From assembly GCF_010020825.1 (NCBI RefSeq), contig NZ_JAACJE010000001.1, forward strand, positions 3,100,001 to 3,164,000: a stretch of DNA of 64,000 nt, given 5' to 3'. Of the stretch, positions 21,269 through 31,733 are shown piece by piece; position 1 is the stretch's first letter; each line of letters opens with the position of its first letter. The notes beneath the pieces are model-generated. The model searched no databases and was not told where the DNA came from. It saw nothing but the letters and a program-made list of their open reading frames with translations. The position numbers and the translations under genes are program-made. Origin of the DNA: Acidovorax sp. 210-6 (lineage in GTDB: Bacteria; Pseudomonadota; Gammaproteobacteria; Burkholderiales; Burkholderiaceae_C).

Positions 21269-22576
21269 ATGAAATTCCGTACGCTGGCCCTGAGCGCCGC
21301 CCTGGCCGCCATGGGCTCCAACGCCGCCTTTGCACAGACCGAAATCCAATGGTGGCATTCGATGACCGGCGGGCTGAATGATTGGGTGGTGGACATCGCC
21401 AACAACTTCAACGCCAGCCAGAAGGACTACAAGATCGTGCCCACCTACAAGGGCACCTACGACGAGTCCATGACGGCCTCCATCGCTGCCTTCCGCGCGG
21501 GCAACGCGCCGCACATCCTGCAGGTGTACGAAGTGGGCACCGCCACCATGATGGCGGCCAAGGGCGCCGTGGTGCCCGTGGGCAAGGTCATGGCGGATGC
21601 TGGCCACAAGTTCGACCCCAAGGCCTACATCCCGGCCGTGGTGGGTTACTACACCGCCCCCAGCGGCGAAATGCTGAGCTACCCCTTCAACAGCTCGACC
21701 ACGGTGCTCAACTACAACAAGGACCTGTTCAAGAAGGCCGGTCTGGACCCCAACAAGCCGCCCGCCACCTGGCCCGAACTGGTGTCGGCCGCCGCCAAGC
21801 TCAAGGCCTCGGGCGTGACCTGCCCGTTCACCACCAGCTGGCAAGGCTGGACGCAGCTGGAGAGCTTCTCCACCTGGCACAACACCCTGTTTGCGACGCA
21901 GAACAACGGCTTTGGCGGCACCAGCGCGCGCCTGGCCTTCAACAGCCCGCTGCACGTGCGCCACATCGAGAACCTGTCCAACATGGCCAAGCAGGGCCTG
22001 TTCCACTACCGCGGCCGTGGCAACAAGGGCGATGCGCCGTTCTATTCGGGTGAATGCGCCATGCAGACGGGCAGCTCGTCCACCTACGCCAGCATCAAGA
22101 AGAACGCCAAGTTCGAATTCGGCATTGCCCCCCTGCCTTACTACCCCGACGTGCAGGGCGCACCGCAGAACACCATCATCGGCGGCGCATCGCTGTGGGT
22201 CATGGCCGGGAAGAAGCCCGCGGAATACAAGGGCGTGGCTGCGTTCTTCCATTACCTGACCAACCCCGAAGTACAGGCTGCCAGCCACCAGCGCACGGGC
22301 TACCTGCCCATCACCCTGGCCTCGTTCGAGATGACCGAGAAGGCAGGCTTTTACAAGCAGAACCCCGGCACCGACACGGCCGTGAACCAGATGATCCGCA
22401 AGACCACCGACAAGTCGCGTGGTGTGCGCCTGGGCAACTTCAACCAGATCCGCGCCATCATGGACGAGGAGCTGGAGCTGGTCTGGGCCGGCAAGAAGAC
22501 GGCCAAGGAAGCATTGGACGCTGCCGTCAAGCGCGGCAACGAGCAACTGGAGCGCTTCCAGAAGGCCAACAAGTAA
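21269..22576 (+). CDS. ugpB: Glycerol-3-phosphate ABC transporter, binding protein
   Basis: The 435-aa periplasmic binding protein has a signal peptide cleaved near AFA-QTE and the UgpB-like start EIQWWHSMTGGLNDWV. It binds sn-glycerol-3-phosphate or glycerophosphodiesters for UgpAEC. It has a strong AAGGAG ribosome-binding site and heads ugpBAECQ. The 289-bp upstream region, divergent from serA, probably contains the promoter; I could not identify it securely. Confidence 0.95.
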   Translation: MKFRTLALSAALAAMGSNAAFAQTEIQWWHSMTGGLNDWVVDIANNFNASQKDYKIVPTYKGTYDESMTASIAAFRAGNAPHILQVYEVGTATMMAAKGAVVPVGKVMADAGHKFDPKAYIPAVVGYYTAPSGEMLSYPFNSSTTVLNYNKDLFKKAGLDPNKPPATWPELVSAAAKLKASGVTCPFTTSWQGWTQLESFSTWHNTLFATQNNGFGGTSARLAFNSPLHVRHIENLSNMAKQGLFHYRGRGNKGDAPFYSGECAMQTGSSSTYASIKKNAKFEFGIAPLPYYPDVQGAPQNTIIGGASLWVMAGKKPAEYKGVAAFFHYLTNPEVQAASHQRTGYLPITLASFEMTEKAGFYKQNPGTDTAVNQMIRKTTDKSRGVRLGNFNQIRAIMDEELELVWAGKKTAKEALDAAVKRGNEQLERFQKANK

Positions 22577-22596
22577 GCCTTGGGTCCATTCGCAAC

Positions 22597-22626
22597 ACGG
22601 CCGGGTCCCATGCCCGGCCGTTTTTG
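22597..22626 (+). terminator. Attenuating terminator between ugpB and ugpA
   Basis: ACGGCCGGG pairs with CCCGGCCGT over a short loop and is followed by TTTTTG. It lies 20 bp after the ugpB stop and 17 bp before ugpA. Partial termination here would make more binding protein than permease. Confidence 0.8.
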
Positions 22627-22642
22627 ATGCAGGAGTCCTCTT

Positions 22643-23530
22643 TTGACCATAGAAAAACGGGTGCGCTTCAAGAGCTGGTGGCTCCCCGCCGTGCTGCTGG
22701 CGCCGCAGGTGGTGGTGATCGCCGTGTTCTTCTTCTGGCCCGCCGGCCAGGCGCTGGTGCAGTCGCTCCAGCAGCAGGACGCCTTTGGCACCTCGGTCGA
22801 ATGGGTCGGGCTGGAGAATTTCCAACGCCTGTGGGGTGACGAAAGCTACATCGCGTCCTTCAAGACCACGGCTGTGTTCTCGGTGCTGGTGGCGGTGCTG
22901 GGCCTGGTGCTGTCGCTGGCGCTGGCGGTGTTTGCCGACCGCGTGGTGCGCGGCGCGTCGTTCTACAAGACGCTGCTGATCTGGCCCTACGCCGTGGCAC
23001 CCGCCGTGGCCGGGGTGCTGTGGTTGTTCATGTTTGCGCCGTCCATCGGCATCGTGAGCTATGCGCTGCGCCAGATCGGGGTGGAATGGAACCACCTGCT
23101 CAACAGCAACCAGGCCATGGCGTTGATCGTGTTTGCCGCCGTGTGGAAGCACATTTCCTACAACTTCCTGTTCTTCCTGGCGGGGCTGCAATCCATTCCC
23201 AAGTCGCTCATCGAAGCCGCCGCCATCGACGGCGCAGGGCCGTGGCGGCGCTTCTGGAGCATCGTCTTCCCGCTGCTCTCGCCCACCACCTTCTTCCTGC
23301 TGGTCATCAACATCGTCTATGCCTTCTTCGACACCTTCGCCATCGTGGACGCCACGACCGAGGGCGGCCCCGGCAAGGACACGGCCATCCTGGTCTACAA
23401 GGTGTATTACGACGGCTTCAAGGCGCTGGACCTGGGCGGCTCGGCCGCGCAGTCGGTGGTGCTGATGGCCATTGTGGTGGTGCTCACCATCATCCAGTTC
23501 CGCTACGTGGAACGCAAAGTGAACTACTGA
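22643..23530 (+). CDS. ugpA: Glycerol-3-phosphate ABC transporter permease
   Basis: The 295-aa inner-membrane permease has six predicted membrane segments and the EAA loop [22 protein letters not shown] (landmark). The initiation codon is a TTG with AGGAG eight bases upstream, giving [15 protein letters not shown]; no nearby ATG fits the family. It forms the channel with UgpE and lies two bases upstream of it. Confidence 0.95.
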   Translation: MTIEKRVRFKSWWLPAVLLAPQVVVIAVFFFWPAGQALVQSLQQQDAFGTSVEWVGLENFQRLWGDESYIASFKTTAVFSVLVAVLGLVLSLALAVFADRVVRGASFYKTLLIWPYAVAPAVAGVLWLFMFAPSIGIVSYALRQIGVEWNHLLNSNQAMALIVFAAVWKHISYNFLFFLAGLQSIPKSLIEAAAIDGAGPWRRFWSIVFPLLSPTTFFLLVINIVYAFFDTFAIVDATTEGGPGKDTAILVYKVYYDGFKALDLGGSAAQSVVLMAIVVVLTIIQFRYVERKVNY

Positions 23531-23532
23531 CC

Positions 23533-24384
23533 ATGGTTGAACGCCGCCCCCTCGCCACCGCCATCTCGCACCTGGTGCTCATCCTGGGTGTGATCGTGGT
23601 CGCCTTCCCGCTCTACATCACCTTTGTGGCCAGCACGCACACGGCGCAGGAGATCGTGCAGACCCCCATGCCCTTGTTGCCCGGCCCGCACCTGATCGAA
23701 AACTACACCCACGCCATCAACGGCACCAGCGGCAGCGCGGCCTCTACCGCGCCCGTGGGCCGCATGATGGCGGTGAGCCTGGTCACCGCACTGGTCATCG
23801 CCATCGGCAAGATCGCCATCTCGCTGCTGTCGGCCTTTGCCATCGTCTATTTCCGCTTTCCGGGGCGCATGTTCTTCTTCTGGGCCATCTTCGTCACGCT
23901 CATGCTGCCGGTGGAGGTGCGCATCGGCCCGACCTACCAGGTGGTCTCCGACCTCGGCATGCTCAACAGCTATGCCGGTCTCACGGTGCCGCTCATTGCC
24001 TCGGCCACGGCCACCTTCCTGTTCCGCCAGTTCTTCCTGACCGTGCCCGACGAGCTGGTGGAGGCCGCGCGCGTGGACGGCGCCGGGCCCATGCGCTTTT
24101 TCTGGGACGTGCTGCTGCCGCTGTCACGCACCAGCATCGCGGCGCTGTTCGTCATTCAGTTCATCTACGGCTGGAACCAGTACCTCTGGCCGCTGCTGGT
24201 GACCACCGACGAATCCATGTACCCCGTGGTCATGGGCATCAAGCGCATGATCTCGGGCGGCGACGCCGCCAACGACTGGAACATCGTCATGGCCACGGCC
24301 ATCCTGGCCATGATCCCGCCCGCGCTGGTGGTGCTGCTCATGCAGAAATGGTTCGTCAAGGGTCTGGTGGACTCGGAAAAATAA
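23533..24384 (+). CDS. ugpE: Glycerol-3-phosphate ABC transporter permease
   Basis: The 283-aa permease has the binding-protein-dependent transporter motif [17 protein letters not shown] and about six membrane segments. It is the second channel subunit of the Ugp importer and starts two bases after the ugpA stop. The interspersed repeat separates it from ugpC. Confidence 0.95.
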   Translation: MVERRPLATAISHLVLILGVIVVAFPLYITFVASTHTAQEIVQTPMPLLPGPHLIENYTHAINGTSGSAASTAPVGRMMAVSLVTALVIAIGKIAISLLSAFAIVYFRFPGRMFFFWAIFVTLMLPVEVRIGPTYQVVSDLGMLNSYAGLTVPLIASATATFLFRQFFLTVPDELVEAARVDGAGPMRFFWDVLLPLSRTSIAALFVIQFIYGWNQYLWPLLVTTDESMYPVVMGIKRMISGGDAANDWNIVMATAILAMIPPALVVLLMQKWFVKGLVDSEK

Positions 24385-24385
24385 G

Positions 24386-24446
24386 CAAAATTTGGCTCCA
24401 GCGCTTATCTACAAAGCGCAAACAGCTACACTTTTTATAGCAAAAA
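24386..24446 (+). repeat. Interspersed short repeat, copy between ugpE and ugpC
   Basis: This is a near-complete copy: CAAAATTTGGCTCCAGCGCT, TATCTACAAAGCGCAAACAG, CTACACTTTTTATAGCAAAA. It ends one base before the ugpC ATG, so the ugpC ribosome-binding region is made of repeat sequence and no clear Shine-Dalgarno is visible. Confidence 0.85.
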
Positions 24447-24447
24447 C

Positions 24448-25451
<1,004 letters not shown>

Positions 25452-25455
<4 letters not shown>

Positions 25456-26201
25456 GCGCGCCCATGACCACGCCCTGGCCCTACCCCCGCTGGATTGCCC
25501 ACCGCGGCGCAGGCAAGCTCGCCCCCGAGAACACCCTGGCCGCCTTCCGCCTGGGAGCGCAGCACGGCTACCGCATGTTCGAGTGCGATGCCAAACTCAG
25601 CGCCGACGGCGTGCCTTTTTTGTTGCACGACGCGACCCTGGAGCGCACCACCAATGGCCAGGGCACAGCCGGCGACCTGCCCCTGGGCGCACTGGCCCAG
25701 CTGGATGCGGGCCGCTGGCATTCCCGTGCCTATGCGGGCGAGGCCGTGCCGACGCTGGAGGCACTGGCCCGCTTTTGCATCGCCAACGGCTGCTTCTTGA
25801 ACATCGAGATCAAGCCCACACCGGGCCATGAAGAACGCACCGGCCGCGTGGTGGGCGAGACCGCCGCGCGCCTGTGGCAAGGCCAGGCAGTGCCGCCGCT
25901 GTTCTCGTCCTTCAAGCCCGAGGCGCTGGCAGGCGCGCAAGCCACGGCAGCGCACATTCCGCGCGCCTTGCTCATCGATGCGCTGTGGGACGGCTGCCTG
26001 GACGAAGCCAGCCGCCTGGGCTGCGTGGCCATTGTGTGCAACCACGCACTGTGGGACGCGGCGCTGGTCGCCCAGGTCAACGCACTGGGCATGCGCACCC
26101 TGAGCTACACCGTCAACGACGAATGGGCTGCCCAGCGCCTGATCGCCCTGGGCACCGACGGCATCATCACCGACCGCGTCGATCTGTTCGCGCCCGCCTG
26201 A
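25452..26201 (+). CDS. ugpQ: Glycerophosphodiester phosphodiesterase
   Basis: The 249-aa cytoplasmic enzyme cleaves glycerophosphodiesters to glycerol-3-phosphate and an alcohol. The GDPD signature is present: [28 protein letters not shown] with metal-binding Glu/Asp, [11 protein letters not shown] and EIKPTPG. It overlaps ugpC by four bases and completes the ugpBAECQ scavenging operon for phosphodiesters, a phosphorus and carbon source. Confidence 0.95.
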
Positions 26202-26254
26202 TTGCTGGGAGTCCGCACCGGCAAGCCCCTGCCACCGCATTGAGTAATATCAAC

Positions 26255-26273
26255 GCAAATCACTCTCATTTGT
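26255..26273 (+). promoter_or_regulatory. Fur-box-like palindrome
   Basis: CAAAT-CACTCTC-ATTTG is an inverted repeat. Read as ACAAATGAGAGTGATTTGC on the minus strand, it resembles proteobacterial Fur sites, and it matches the 19-bp GATAATGATAATCATTATC consensus at about half its positions. It lies about 47 bp before the DUF1513 gene start. Confidence 0.45.
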
Positions 26274-26319
26274 CATAATATCCCGGCCCTTGATTGATCC
26301 AGACCCAGAAAGGATGACC

Positions 26320-27429
26320 GTGGACCGTCGCCACTTCTTGCTGCAGCTTAGTGCAGCCCTTGGAACCACCTGCCTGCCTGCGCTGGCCCATGCCCAGGCC
26401 AGCGGCACCCGCCTGCGCGTGGCCGGCGGCTGGCGCATGAACGAGCGCGACTATCAGATCGGAGCACTCAGCGTCGATTGGGAACAGGGCCAGGTCAAGA
26501 CCGAATTCGCCCACACCCTGCCCACCCTGCCCCACGCCATCGTGCCCGAAGAAGGCGGCGGCTTCCTGGCCGTGGCCACGCGCCCCGGCACCTGGATTGT
26601 GCGGGTGGACGCGCAGGGCAAGCTGGTGCAGCGCCTGACCATGGCCGAGGAAGGCGACACCCGTACGCTGGACGGGCACGTCATCGCCAGCCACGACGGA
26701 CGCTGGCTCTACACCGGCGAGACCGACCGCAAAACCGGCGCGGGCTGGGTCAGCGTGCGCGATGCCAAAGACCTGCGCAAAGTGGCCGAGCACCGCACCC
26801 ATGGCATCGACCCGCACCAGATTCTGGTGGACGCCCAAGGCCGCCTGGTGGTGGCCAACGGTGGCATTCCGCGCACCCCCGAGGGCCTCAAGCGCAATCT
26901 GGAGCTGATGGACCCCAAGCTGGTGCTGTTGAACCCTAACAACGGCGAAAAGCTGGGCGAATGGAGCCTGCGCGACAAGCGCCTGGCACCGCACCACATC
27001 GCCTGGAACCGCCCTTTGGCCGACAGCCCGCAACTCCTGGGCATCGGCCTGCAGGCCGAGCACGACGACCCGTCCAAGCGGCGCGACGCCCCCCTGCTGG
27101 CGGTGTGGGACGGCAAGGAACTGAAGATCCCCACCCACATGGTGGCCGACGGCTACGCGGGCGACGTGGCCGCAGGCCCCAACGGCGGCTTCGTGCTGAC
27201 GGCGCAGTTTGCCAACCGCGTCGTGCTGTGGCAGCCCCAGGAACCCGCCAAGCTGCTGACCATCGGCAAGGTGCAGAACCCCTGCGGACTGTGGCCCCTG
27301 GACGACGCGCCGGGCGTGACCATTGGCGGCGGCCTGGGCCTGGCCCGCTGGCATGCCACCGAGCCCGGCCATATGCTGCGCTGGCCTGCGGGCATGGCGG
27401 CAGGAAACCATTGGGCGGTGTTGGGGTGA
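26320..27429 (+). CDS. DUF1513 beta-propeller-like exported protein
   Basis: The 369-aa product has a Tat-like leader (DRRHFLLQLSAALGTTCLP) and repeated DxxG strand motifs typical of DUF1513, which is predicted to be a beta-propeller. In Pseudomonas-type genomes DUF1513 genes are grouped with imelysin and di-haem peroxidase genes linked to iron; no such partners are here. The GTG at 26320 is preferred: AGAAAGG lies six bases upstream, whereas the ATG at 26314 directly abuts that sequence. A TTG at 26290 is a third option. The Fur-like site upstream suggests iron control. Confidence 0.75.
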   Translation: MDRRHFLLQLSAALGTTCLPALAHAQASGTRLRVAGGWRMNERDYQIGALSVDWEQGQVKTEFAHTLPTLPHAIVPEEGGGFLAVATRPGTWIVRVDAQGKLVQRLTMAEEGDTRTLDGHVIASHDGRWLYTGETDRKTGAGWVSVRDAKDLRKVAEHRTHGIDPHQILVDAQGRLVVANGGIPRTPEGLKRNLELMDPKLVLLNPNNGEKLGEWSLRDKRLAPHHIAWNRPLADSPQLLGIGLQAEHDDPSKRRDAPLLAVWDGKELKIPTHMVADGYAGDVAAGPNGGFVLTAQFANRVVLWQPQEPAKLLTIGKVQNPCGLWPLDDAPGVTIGGGLGLARWHATEPGHMLRWPAGMAAGNHWAVLG

Positions 27430-27577
27430 CTCCCACCTGAGCGCGCTGCGCGGCTTCCCCCCTCTCTCGCTACGCTGCGCTTCGCGGGAGGGGGACGCAC
27501 CCAGTGGCCGGGCCAAGCCCGTTCCACGGGCGCCCTGGCATGGCGATGGATGCGCCGCTGGGCAGTGAAATCGCGCC
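27430..27577 (+). repeat. GC-rich intergenic repeat (second family), copy A
   Basis: This 148-bp spacer contains CCCCCCTCTCTCGC and, after a short loop, GCGGGAGGGGGA, a potential long hairpin, then GGCGCCCTGGCATGG. The same pattern recurs in inverted orientation near 37.65 kb and 60.95 kb. It may act as a bidirectional terminator between the convergent DUF1513 and small membrane protein genes. Confidence 0.6.
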
Positions 27578-27856
27578 TCAACCCCTCCAGCCACGCCGCA
27601 GCAGCCACTGGCAGGTGGCGCTGGCCAACACCAGTGCGGCGTAGGTACTCATCTTTCCGTCACGCCCCTGCAGCCACAAACCGGCAACCAACACCGCGCA
27701 ACCCACTATGAAAACGATAGCTGCTTGCGCCCACCAGGAAAGCGCTGGGGCCGATTTCGGCATCAATAGCCGCGCCATGGGAACGAGCAGCAACGCCAGC
27801 ACCGCAGCGGGCGCGACGAAGTTGAGCAGGTGGTTGAACGTGTCCAGTGGACCCAT
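27578..27856 (-). CDS. Small membrane protein of unknown function
   Basis: The 92-aa product has three hydrophobic stretches (near residues 8-27, 40-57 and 67-85) and no recognisable domain. The ATG at 27856 is used; a TTG seven codons earlier is possible. Residues about 33-50 (KSAPALSWWAQAAIVFIV) are encoded by a copy of the interspersed repeat, so part of the second membrane segment may be repeat-derived. It is divergent from hemA. I do not recognise a family. Confidence 0.55.
   Translation of the reverse strand: MGPLDTFNHLLNFVAPAAVLALLLVPMARLLMPKSAPALSWWAQAAIVFIVGCAVLVAGLWLQGRDGKMSTYAALVLASATCQWLLRRGWRG
27706..27758 (-). repeat. Interspersed short repeat inside the small membrane protein gene
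   Basis: The plus strand reads ATGAAAACGATAGCTGCTTG, CGCCCACCAGGAAAGCGCTG and GGGCCGATTT, the reverse complement of the repeat. It is in the same orientation and frame relative to its gene as the copy inside bkdB. Confidence 0.75.
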
Positions 27857-27917
27857 GGCGGAAATGACGTAAATCAAGACTCGTGCAGTCCGAGAGGAAC
27901 CGCGGCGGCAAGAATTT

Positions 27918-27923
27918 TATAAT
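27918..27923 (+). promoter_or_regulatory. Candidate -10 element (TATAAT) immediately upstream of hemA
   Basis: A perfect TATAAT ends eight bases before the hemA ATG, and no Shine-Dalgarno lies between. If it is used, transcription would start at or one or two bases before the ATG, giving a leaderless or nearly leaderless message. The matching -35 position (around AGGAAC) is poor. Confidence 0.4.
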
Positions 27924-27931
27924 CGCGGCCT

Positions 27932-29233
27932 ATGTCAGTCTGGGCCCTGGGCATCAACCACACGACCGCGCCGCTTGATCTGCGCGGCCGCTTTGCGTTT
28001 GCGCTGGACCAGATCGCCCCCACGCTGCACGGCCTGCGCCAGTCGCTGAGCCAGAATGCTGCCGCCTGCGGTGCGGTGGAGACGGCCATCATCTCCACCT
28101 GCAACCGCACCGAAATCTACTGCGCAGGCGAGCGCCCCGCGCTCGACCACACCCTGGGCTGGCTGGCTCACAGTGGCGGCGTGAGCCCCGAGGTGCTGCG
28201 CGAACATTCCTACAGCCTGGAAAACGGCCCCGTGGCGCGCCACGCCTTCCGCGTGGCCAGCGGGCTCGATTCCATGGTGCTGGGTGAGGCCCAGATCCTG
28301 GGCCAGATGAAGGACGCCGTGCGCGCCGCCGAAAGCGCGGGCGCGCTGGGCTCCACGCTCAACCAGTTGTTCCAGCGCAGCTTTGCCGTGGCCAAAGAGG
28401 TGCGCACCAGCACCGAGATCGGCGCACACAGCATCAGCATGGCCGCCGCCGCCGTGCGCCTGGCCAGCCAGCTGTTCGAAGACCTGGGCCGCACGCGCGT
28501 GCTGTTCGTCGGCGCGGGCGAGATGATCGAGCTGTGCGCCACGCACTTTGCCGCGCGCAACCCCAAGCAGATCGCCATCGCCAACCGCACGCTCGAGCGC
28601 GGCGAGAAGCTCGCCACCCGCTTTGGCGGCGAGGTGATGCGCCTGTCCGACCTGCCCGAGCGCCTGCACGAATTCGACATCGTGGTGAGCTGCACCGCCA
28701 GCACCCTGCCCATCGTGGGCCTGGGCGCCGTCGAGCGCGCACTCAAGAAGCGCCGCCACCGCCCCATGTTCATGGTGGATCTGGCCGTGCCGCGCGACAT
28801 CGAGCCCGAGGTCAAGCAGCTCGAAGACGTGTACCTCTACACCGTGGACGACCTGGCCAGCGTGGTGCAGACCGCCCAGGCCAACCGCCAGGCGGCCGTG
28901 GCGCAGGCCGAGGCCATCATCGACGCGGGCGTGCAGAGCTTCATGCACTGGATGGACCAGCGCCACCCAGAGCACGGCGTGGTGCCGCTGATCCGCCAGA
29001 TCCAGGACCAGGCCGACGTGTGGCGCACCATCGAACTCGACCGCGCGCGCAAGCGCCTGGCCAAGGGCGAGGACATCGACACCGTGCTCGACGCGCTCTC
29101 GCGCGGCCTGGCGCAGAAGATGCTGCACGGCACCCTGGCCGAGCTGCGCGCGGGCGACGCCGAAACCCGTGAACAAACGGCGCGCACCGCCTCGCGCCTG
29201 TTCCTGCGCTCGCAGAGCAAGAACAGCCTGTAG
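27932..29233 (+). CDS. hemA: Glutamyl-tRNA reductase
   Basis: The 433-aa NADPH enzyme reduces glutamyl-tRNA to glutamate-1-semialdehyde, the first committed step of C5-pathway haem synthesis. It begins [19 protein letters not shown] and has catalytic Cys57 in STCNRTE, the [15 protein letters not shown] signature and the NADPH loop [12 protein letters not shown]. Length is typical. A repeat copy and prfA follow; the hemA-prfA-prmC-grxD order is common in Proteobacteria. Confidence 0.97.
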   Translation: MSVWALGINHTTAPLDLRGRFAFALDQIAPTLHGLRQSLSQNAAACGAVETAIISTCNRTEIYCAGERPALDHTLGWLAHSGGVSPEVLREHSYSLENGPVARHAFRVASGLDSMVLGEAQILGQMKDAVRAAESAGALGSTLNQLFQRSFAVAKEVRTSTEIGAHSISMAAAAVRLASQLFEDLGRTRVLFVGAGEMIELCATHFAARNPKQIAIANRTLERGEKLATRFGGEVMRLSDLPERLHEFDIVVSCTASTLPIVGLGAVERALKKRRHRPMFMVDLAVPRDIEPEVKQLEDVYLYTVDDLASVVQTAQANRQAAVAQAEAIIDAGVQSFMHWMDQRHPEHGVVPLIRQIQDQADVWRTIELDRARKRLAKGEDIDTVLDALSRGLAQKMLHGTLAELRAGDAETREQTARTASRLFLRSQSKNSL

Positions 29234-29263
29234 CGGCGCTCTCACGGCTCTTCAGGCCCAACA

Positions 29264-29315
29264 GGCCTCCAGCGCTTTATCCATAAGCGCCATCAGCTAC
29301 TAAATCAGTAGCAAA
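29264..29315 (+). repeat. Interspersed short repeat, copy between hemA and prfA
   Basis: GGCCTCCAGCGCTTTATCCA, TAAGCGCCATCAGCTACTAA and ATCAGTAGCAAA match the repeat. It ends 17 bp before the prfA ATG. Confidence 0.85.
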
Positions 29316-29332
29316 CCCCTTTTCGGATCGCC

Positions 29333-30418
29333 ATGAAACCCTTTCTCCGCACCCAACTGGAGCGCTTTGCCCGGCGCCTGCAGGAACTCGACTTCCTGCT
29401 CTCGCGCGAGGACATCATGGCCGACATGGTGCAGTACCGCGCCATCTCCAAGGAACACGCCGAGGTCACGCAGATCGCTGGTCGCTATGCGCGCTACCTG
29501 CAACGCGAGGCCGACCTGGCCGGTGCACGTGACATGCTCACCGACCCCGACATGGCCGAGATGGCGCAGGAGGAGATCGCCGGCTGCGAGGCCGAGCTGA
29601 CGCAGCTCGAAGACGAACTCCAGCGACTGCTGCTGCCCAAGGACCCCGACGACGCGCGCAACGCTTTCCTCGAAATCCGCGCCGGCACGGGTGGCGACGA
29701 ATCCGCCCTGTTCGCGGGCGACCTGGCGCGCATGTACACCCGCTACGCCGCCAACGTGGGCTGGAAGGTCGAGGTGGTGAGCGAGAGCCCGTCGGAGCTG
29801 GGTGGCTACAAGGAAATCGTGCTGCGCATGATCGGGGACGACGTGTACGGCGCGCTGCGCTTTGAATCGGGCGGCCACCGCGTGCAGCGCGTGCCCGCCA
29901 CCGAAACGCAGGGTCGCATCCACACCAGCGCCTGCACCGTGGCCGTGATGCCGGAGCCCGATGAGCAGGAAGCCATCAAGCTCAACCCGGCCGACCTGCG
30001 CATCGACACCTTCCGCGCCAGCGGCGCGGGCGGCCAGCACATCAACAAGACCGATTCCGCCGTGCGCGTGGTGCACCTGCCCACCGGCATCGTGGCCGAG
30101 TGCCAGGACGGGCGCAGCCAGCACAGCAACAAGGCCAAGGCGCTGCAGGTGCTGCAGGCGCGCATCCAGGAAAAGGAGCGCAGCGAGCGTGCCGCCAAGG
30201 AGGCCGCCGAGCGCAAAGGCCTGATCGGCAGCGGCGACCGCAGCGACCGCATCCGCACCTACAACTTCCCGCAGGGGCGGCTGACGGACCACCGCATCAA
30301 CCTCACGCTGTACAAACTGCTCACCATCATGGAAGGCGACCTGGACGAGGTGTTGCAAGCCTTGCGCCACGCCCGCGAGGCCGAGCAACTGGCCGAATTA
30401 GAACAAAGCACGGTTTGA
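29333..30418 (+). CDS. prfA: Peptide chain release factor 1
   Basis: The 361-aa factor terminates translation at UAA and UAG. The catalytic GGQ is at residues 233-235 ([11 protein letters not shown]), and the domain 2 region contains the PxT-type codon-recognition segment (VPATETQGR). Length equals typical RF1 (360 aa). Its TGA overlaps the prmC ATG (TGATG); PrmC methylates the Gln of this GGQ, so the coupling is functional. Confidence 0.97.
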   Translation: MKPFLRTQLERFARRLQELDFLLSREDIMADMVQYRAISKEHAEVTQIAGRYARYLQREADLAGARDMLTDPDMAEMAQEEIAGCEAELTQLEDELQRLLLPKDPDDARNAFLEIRAGTGGDESALFAGDLARMYTRYAANVGWKVEVVSESPSELGGYKEIVLRMIGDDVYGALRFESGGHRVQRVPATETQGRIHTSACTVAVMPEPDEQEAIKLNPADLRIDTFRASGAGGQHINKTDSAVRVVHLPTGIVAECQDGRSQHSNKAKALQVLQARIQEKERSERAAKEAAERKGLIGSGDRSDRIRTYNFPQGRLTDHRINLTLYKLLTIMEGDLDEVLQALRHAREAEQLAELEQSTV

Positions 30419-31308
30419 TGCCAAATCGGCACCCAACGCCCATGGATAAAGCGCAATCAGCTATTCATTCGATAGCAAATATCACCGTACAGTCGGCGCT
30501 GGCACAGGCCCTGCAGCAAGGGCTTGCGCGCATCGACGCCCAAATGCTGCTGCTGCACACGCTGGGCCGCCCCACGGACGAACGCGCCTGGCTCATCACG
30601 CACGACAGCGACCCGCTGCCCCCCGCAGCACAGCAGCGCTTCGAGGCCCTGTGCAGCCGCCGCCTGGATGGCGAACCCGTGGCCTACCTCACGGGCACCA
30701 AGGCCTTCTACGGACTGGAGCTGCGGGTGGATGCCCGCGTGCTCGACCCCCGCCCCGACACCGAAACCCTGGTGGACTGGGCACTGGAAGTCCTGGCCCC
30801 CGTCGCCGCCCCGCGCGTGCTGGACCTGGGCACGGGCAGCGGCGCCATCGCGCTGGCCCTGCAAAAAGAACGGCCCGATGCCCGTGTGCTGGCGGTGGAC
30901 GCCAGCCAGGACGCGCTCACCGTGGCCCAGGCCAACGCCCAGCGCCTGGGCCTGCCGGTGCAGTTCCGCCGCGGGCATTGGATGGAGGGGCTGGAGGGCG
31001 TGTTCGACGCCATCGTGTCCAACCCGCCCTACATCCCCACGGCCGACCCGCACCTGGCGGCCCTGCAGCATGAACCACTGCAGGCGCTGGCCAGTGGTGC
31101 CGATGGTCTGGACGACATCCGCACCATCATTGCCCAGGCCCCCGCACACATGGTGCCGGGCGGCTGGCTGCTGCTGGAGCATGGCCACGACCAGGCCCCG
31201 ACCGTGTGCGCGCTGCTGCAGGCTGCGGGCCTGCAGGCCGTGCAAACCCGCAAAGACCTCGCCGGCATCGCGCGATGCTCCGGCGGGCAAAGGCCGACAG
31301 TGAAATAA
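30418..31308 (+). CDS. prmC: Release factor glutamine methyltransferase
   Basis: The 296-aa SAM-dependent enzyme methylates the GGQ Gln of release factors. It has motif I LDLGTGSGAIALAL and the catalytic NPPY motif (VSNPPYIP). I place the start at the ATG that overlaps the prfA stop; an ATG at 30442 is in frame. The first 21 codons coincide with a complete copy of the interspersed repeat, so the family-like sequence begins only at ITVQSALAQALQQ. E. coli PrmC has 277 aa, consistent with an added N-terminal leader of about 20 residues. Confidence 0.93.
   Translation: MPNRHPTPMDKAQSAIHSIANITVQSALAQALQQGLARIDAQMLLLHTLGRPTDERAWLITHDSDPLPPAAQQRFEALCSRRLDGEPVAYLTGTKAFYGLELRVDARVLDPRPDTETLVDWALEVLAPVAAPRVLDLGTGSGAIALALQKERPDARVLAVDASQDALTVAQANAQRLGLPVQFRRGHWMEGLEGVFDAIVSNPPYIPTADPHLAALQHEPLQALASGADGLDDIRTIIAQAPAHMVPGGWLLLEHGHDQAPTVCALLQAAGLQAVQTRKDLAGIARCSGGQRPTVK
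30421..30480 (+). repeat. Interspersed short repeat forming the prmC 5' end
   Basis: CCAAATCGGCACCCAACGCC, CATGGATAAAGCGCAATCAG and CTATTCATTCGATAGCAAAT cover the whole repeat length. Both possible prmC ATGs lie in or immediately beside it. Confidence 0.85.
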
Positions 31309-31372
31309 TCACGCCAAATCCACCTTTTAACCACCCCTCGGGCGCACACGCCCCACCCTTTTGGAGCCCCCC

Positions 31373-31696
31373 ATGAGCGACATCCGCCAACGCATCGACG
31401 AACTCGTCAAATCCAACGACATCCTGCTCTTCATGAAGGGCACCGCCAGCTTCCCCATGTGCGGCTTTTCCGGCCGCGCCGTCCAGGTGCTCAAGGCCTG
31501 TGGCGTGGATCCCAAGGCCATCGCCACCGTCAATGTGCTGGACGACGACGAAATCCGCCAAGGCATCAAGGACTACAGCCAGTGGCCCACCATCCCCCAG
31601 CTCTATATCAAGGGCGAGTTCATCGGCGGCTCGGACATCATGATGGAGATGTACGAATCGGGCGAGCTGAAGAAGCTCCTGGGTACCGAGGGCTGA
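31373..31696 (+). CDS. grxD: Monothiol glutaredoxin Grx4
   Basis: The 107-aa CGFS-type glutaredoxin (active Cys30 in PMCGFSGRA) binds a [2Fe-2S] cluster with glutathione and delivers it to target proteins. It begins MSDIRQRIDELVKSN and has the conserved WPTIPQLYIKGEFIGGSDI glutathione site. GGAG precedes the ATG. It is the last gene of the hemA-prfA-prmC-grxD run and is followed by a strong terminator. Confidence 0.97.
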   Translation: MSDIRQRIDELVKSNDILLFMKGTASFPMCGFSGRAVQVLKACGVDPKAIATVNVLDDDEIRQGIKDYSQWPTIPQLYIKGEFIGGSDIMMEMYESGELKKLLGTEG

Positions 31697-31733
31697 AGGC
31701 CAGGCCCCAACCCCTTTCAGCGCGCCTGCGCAC

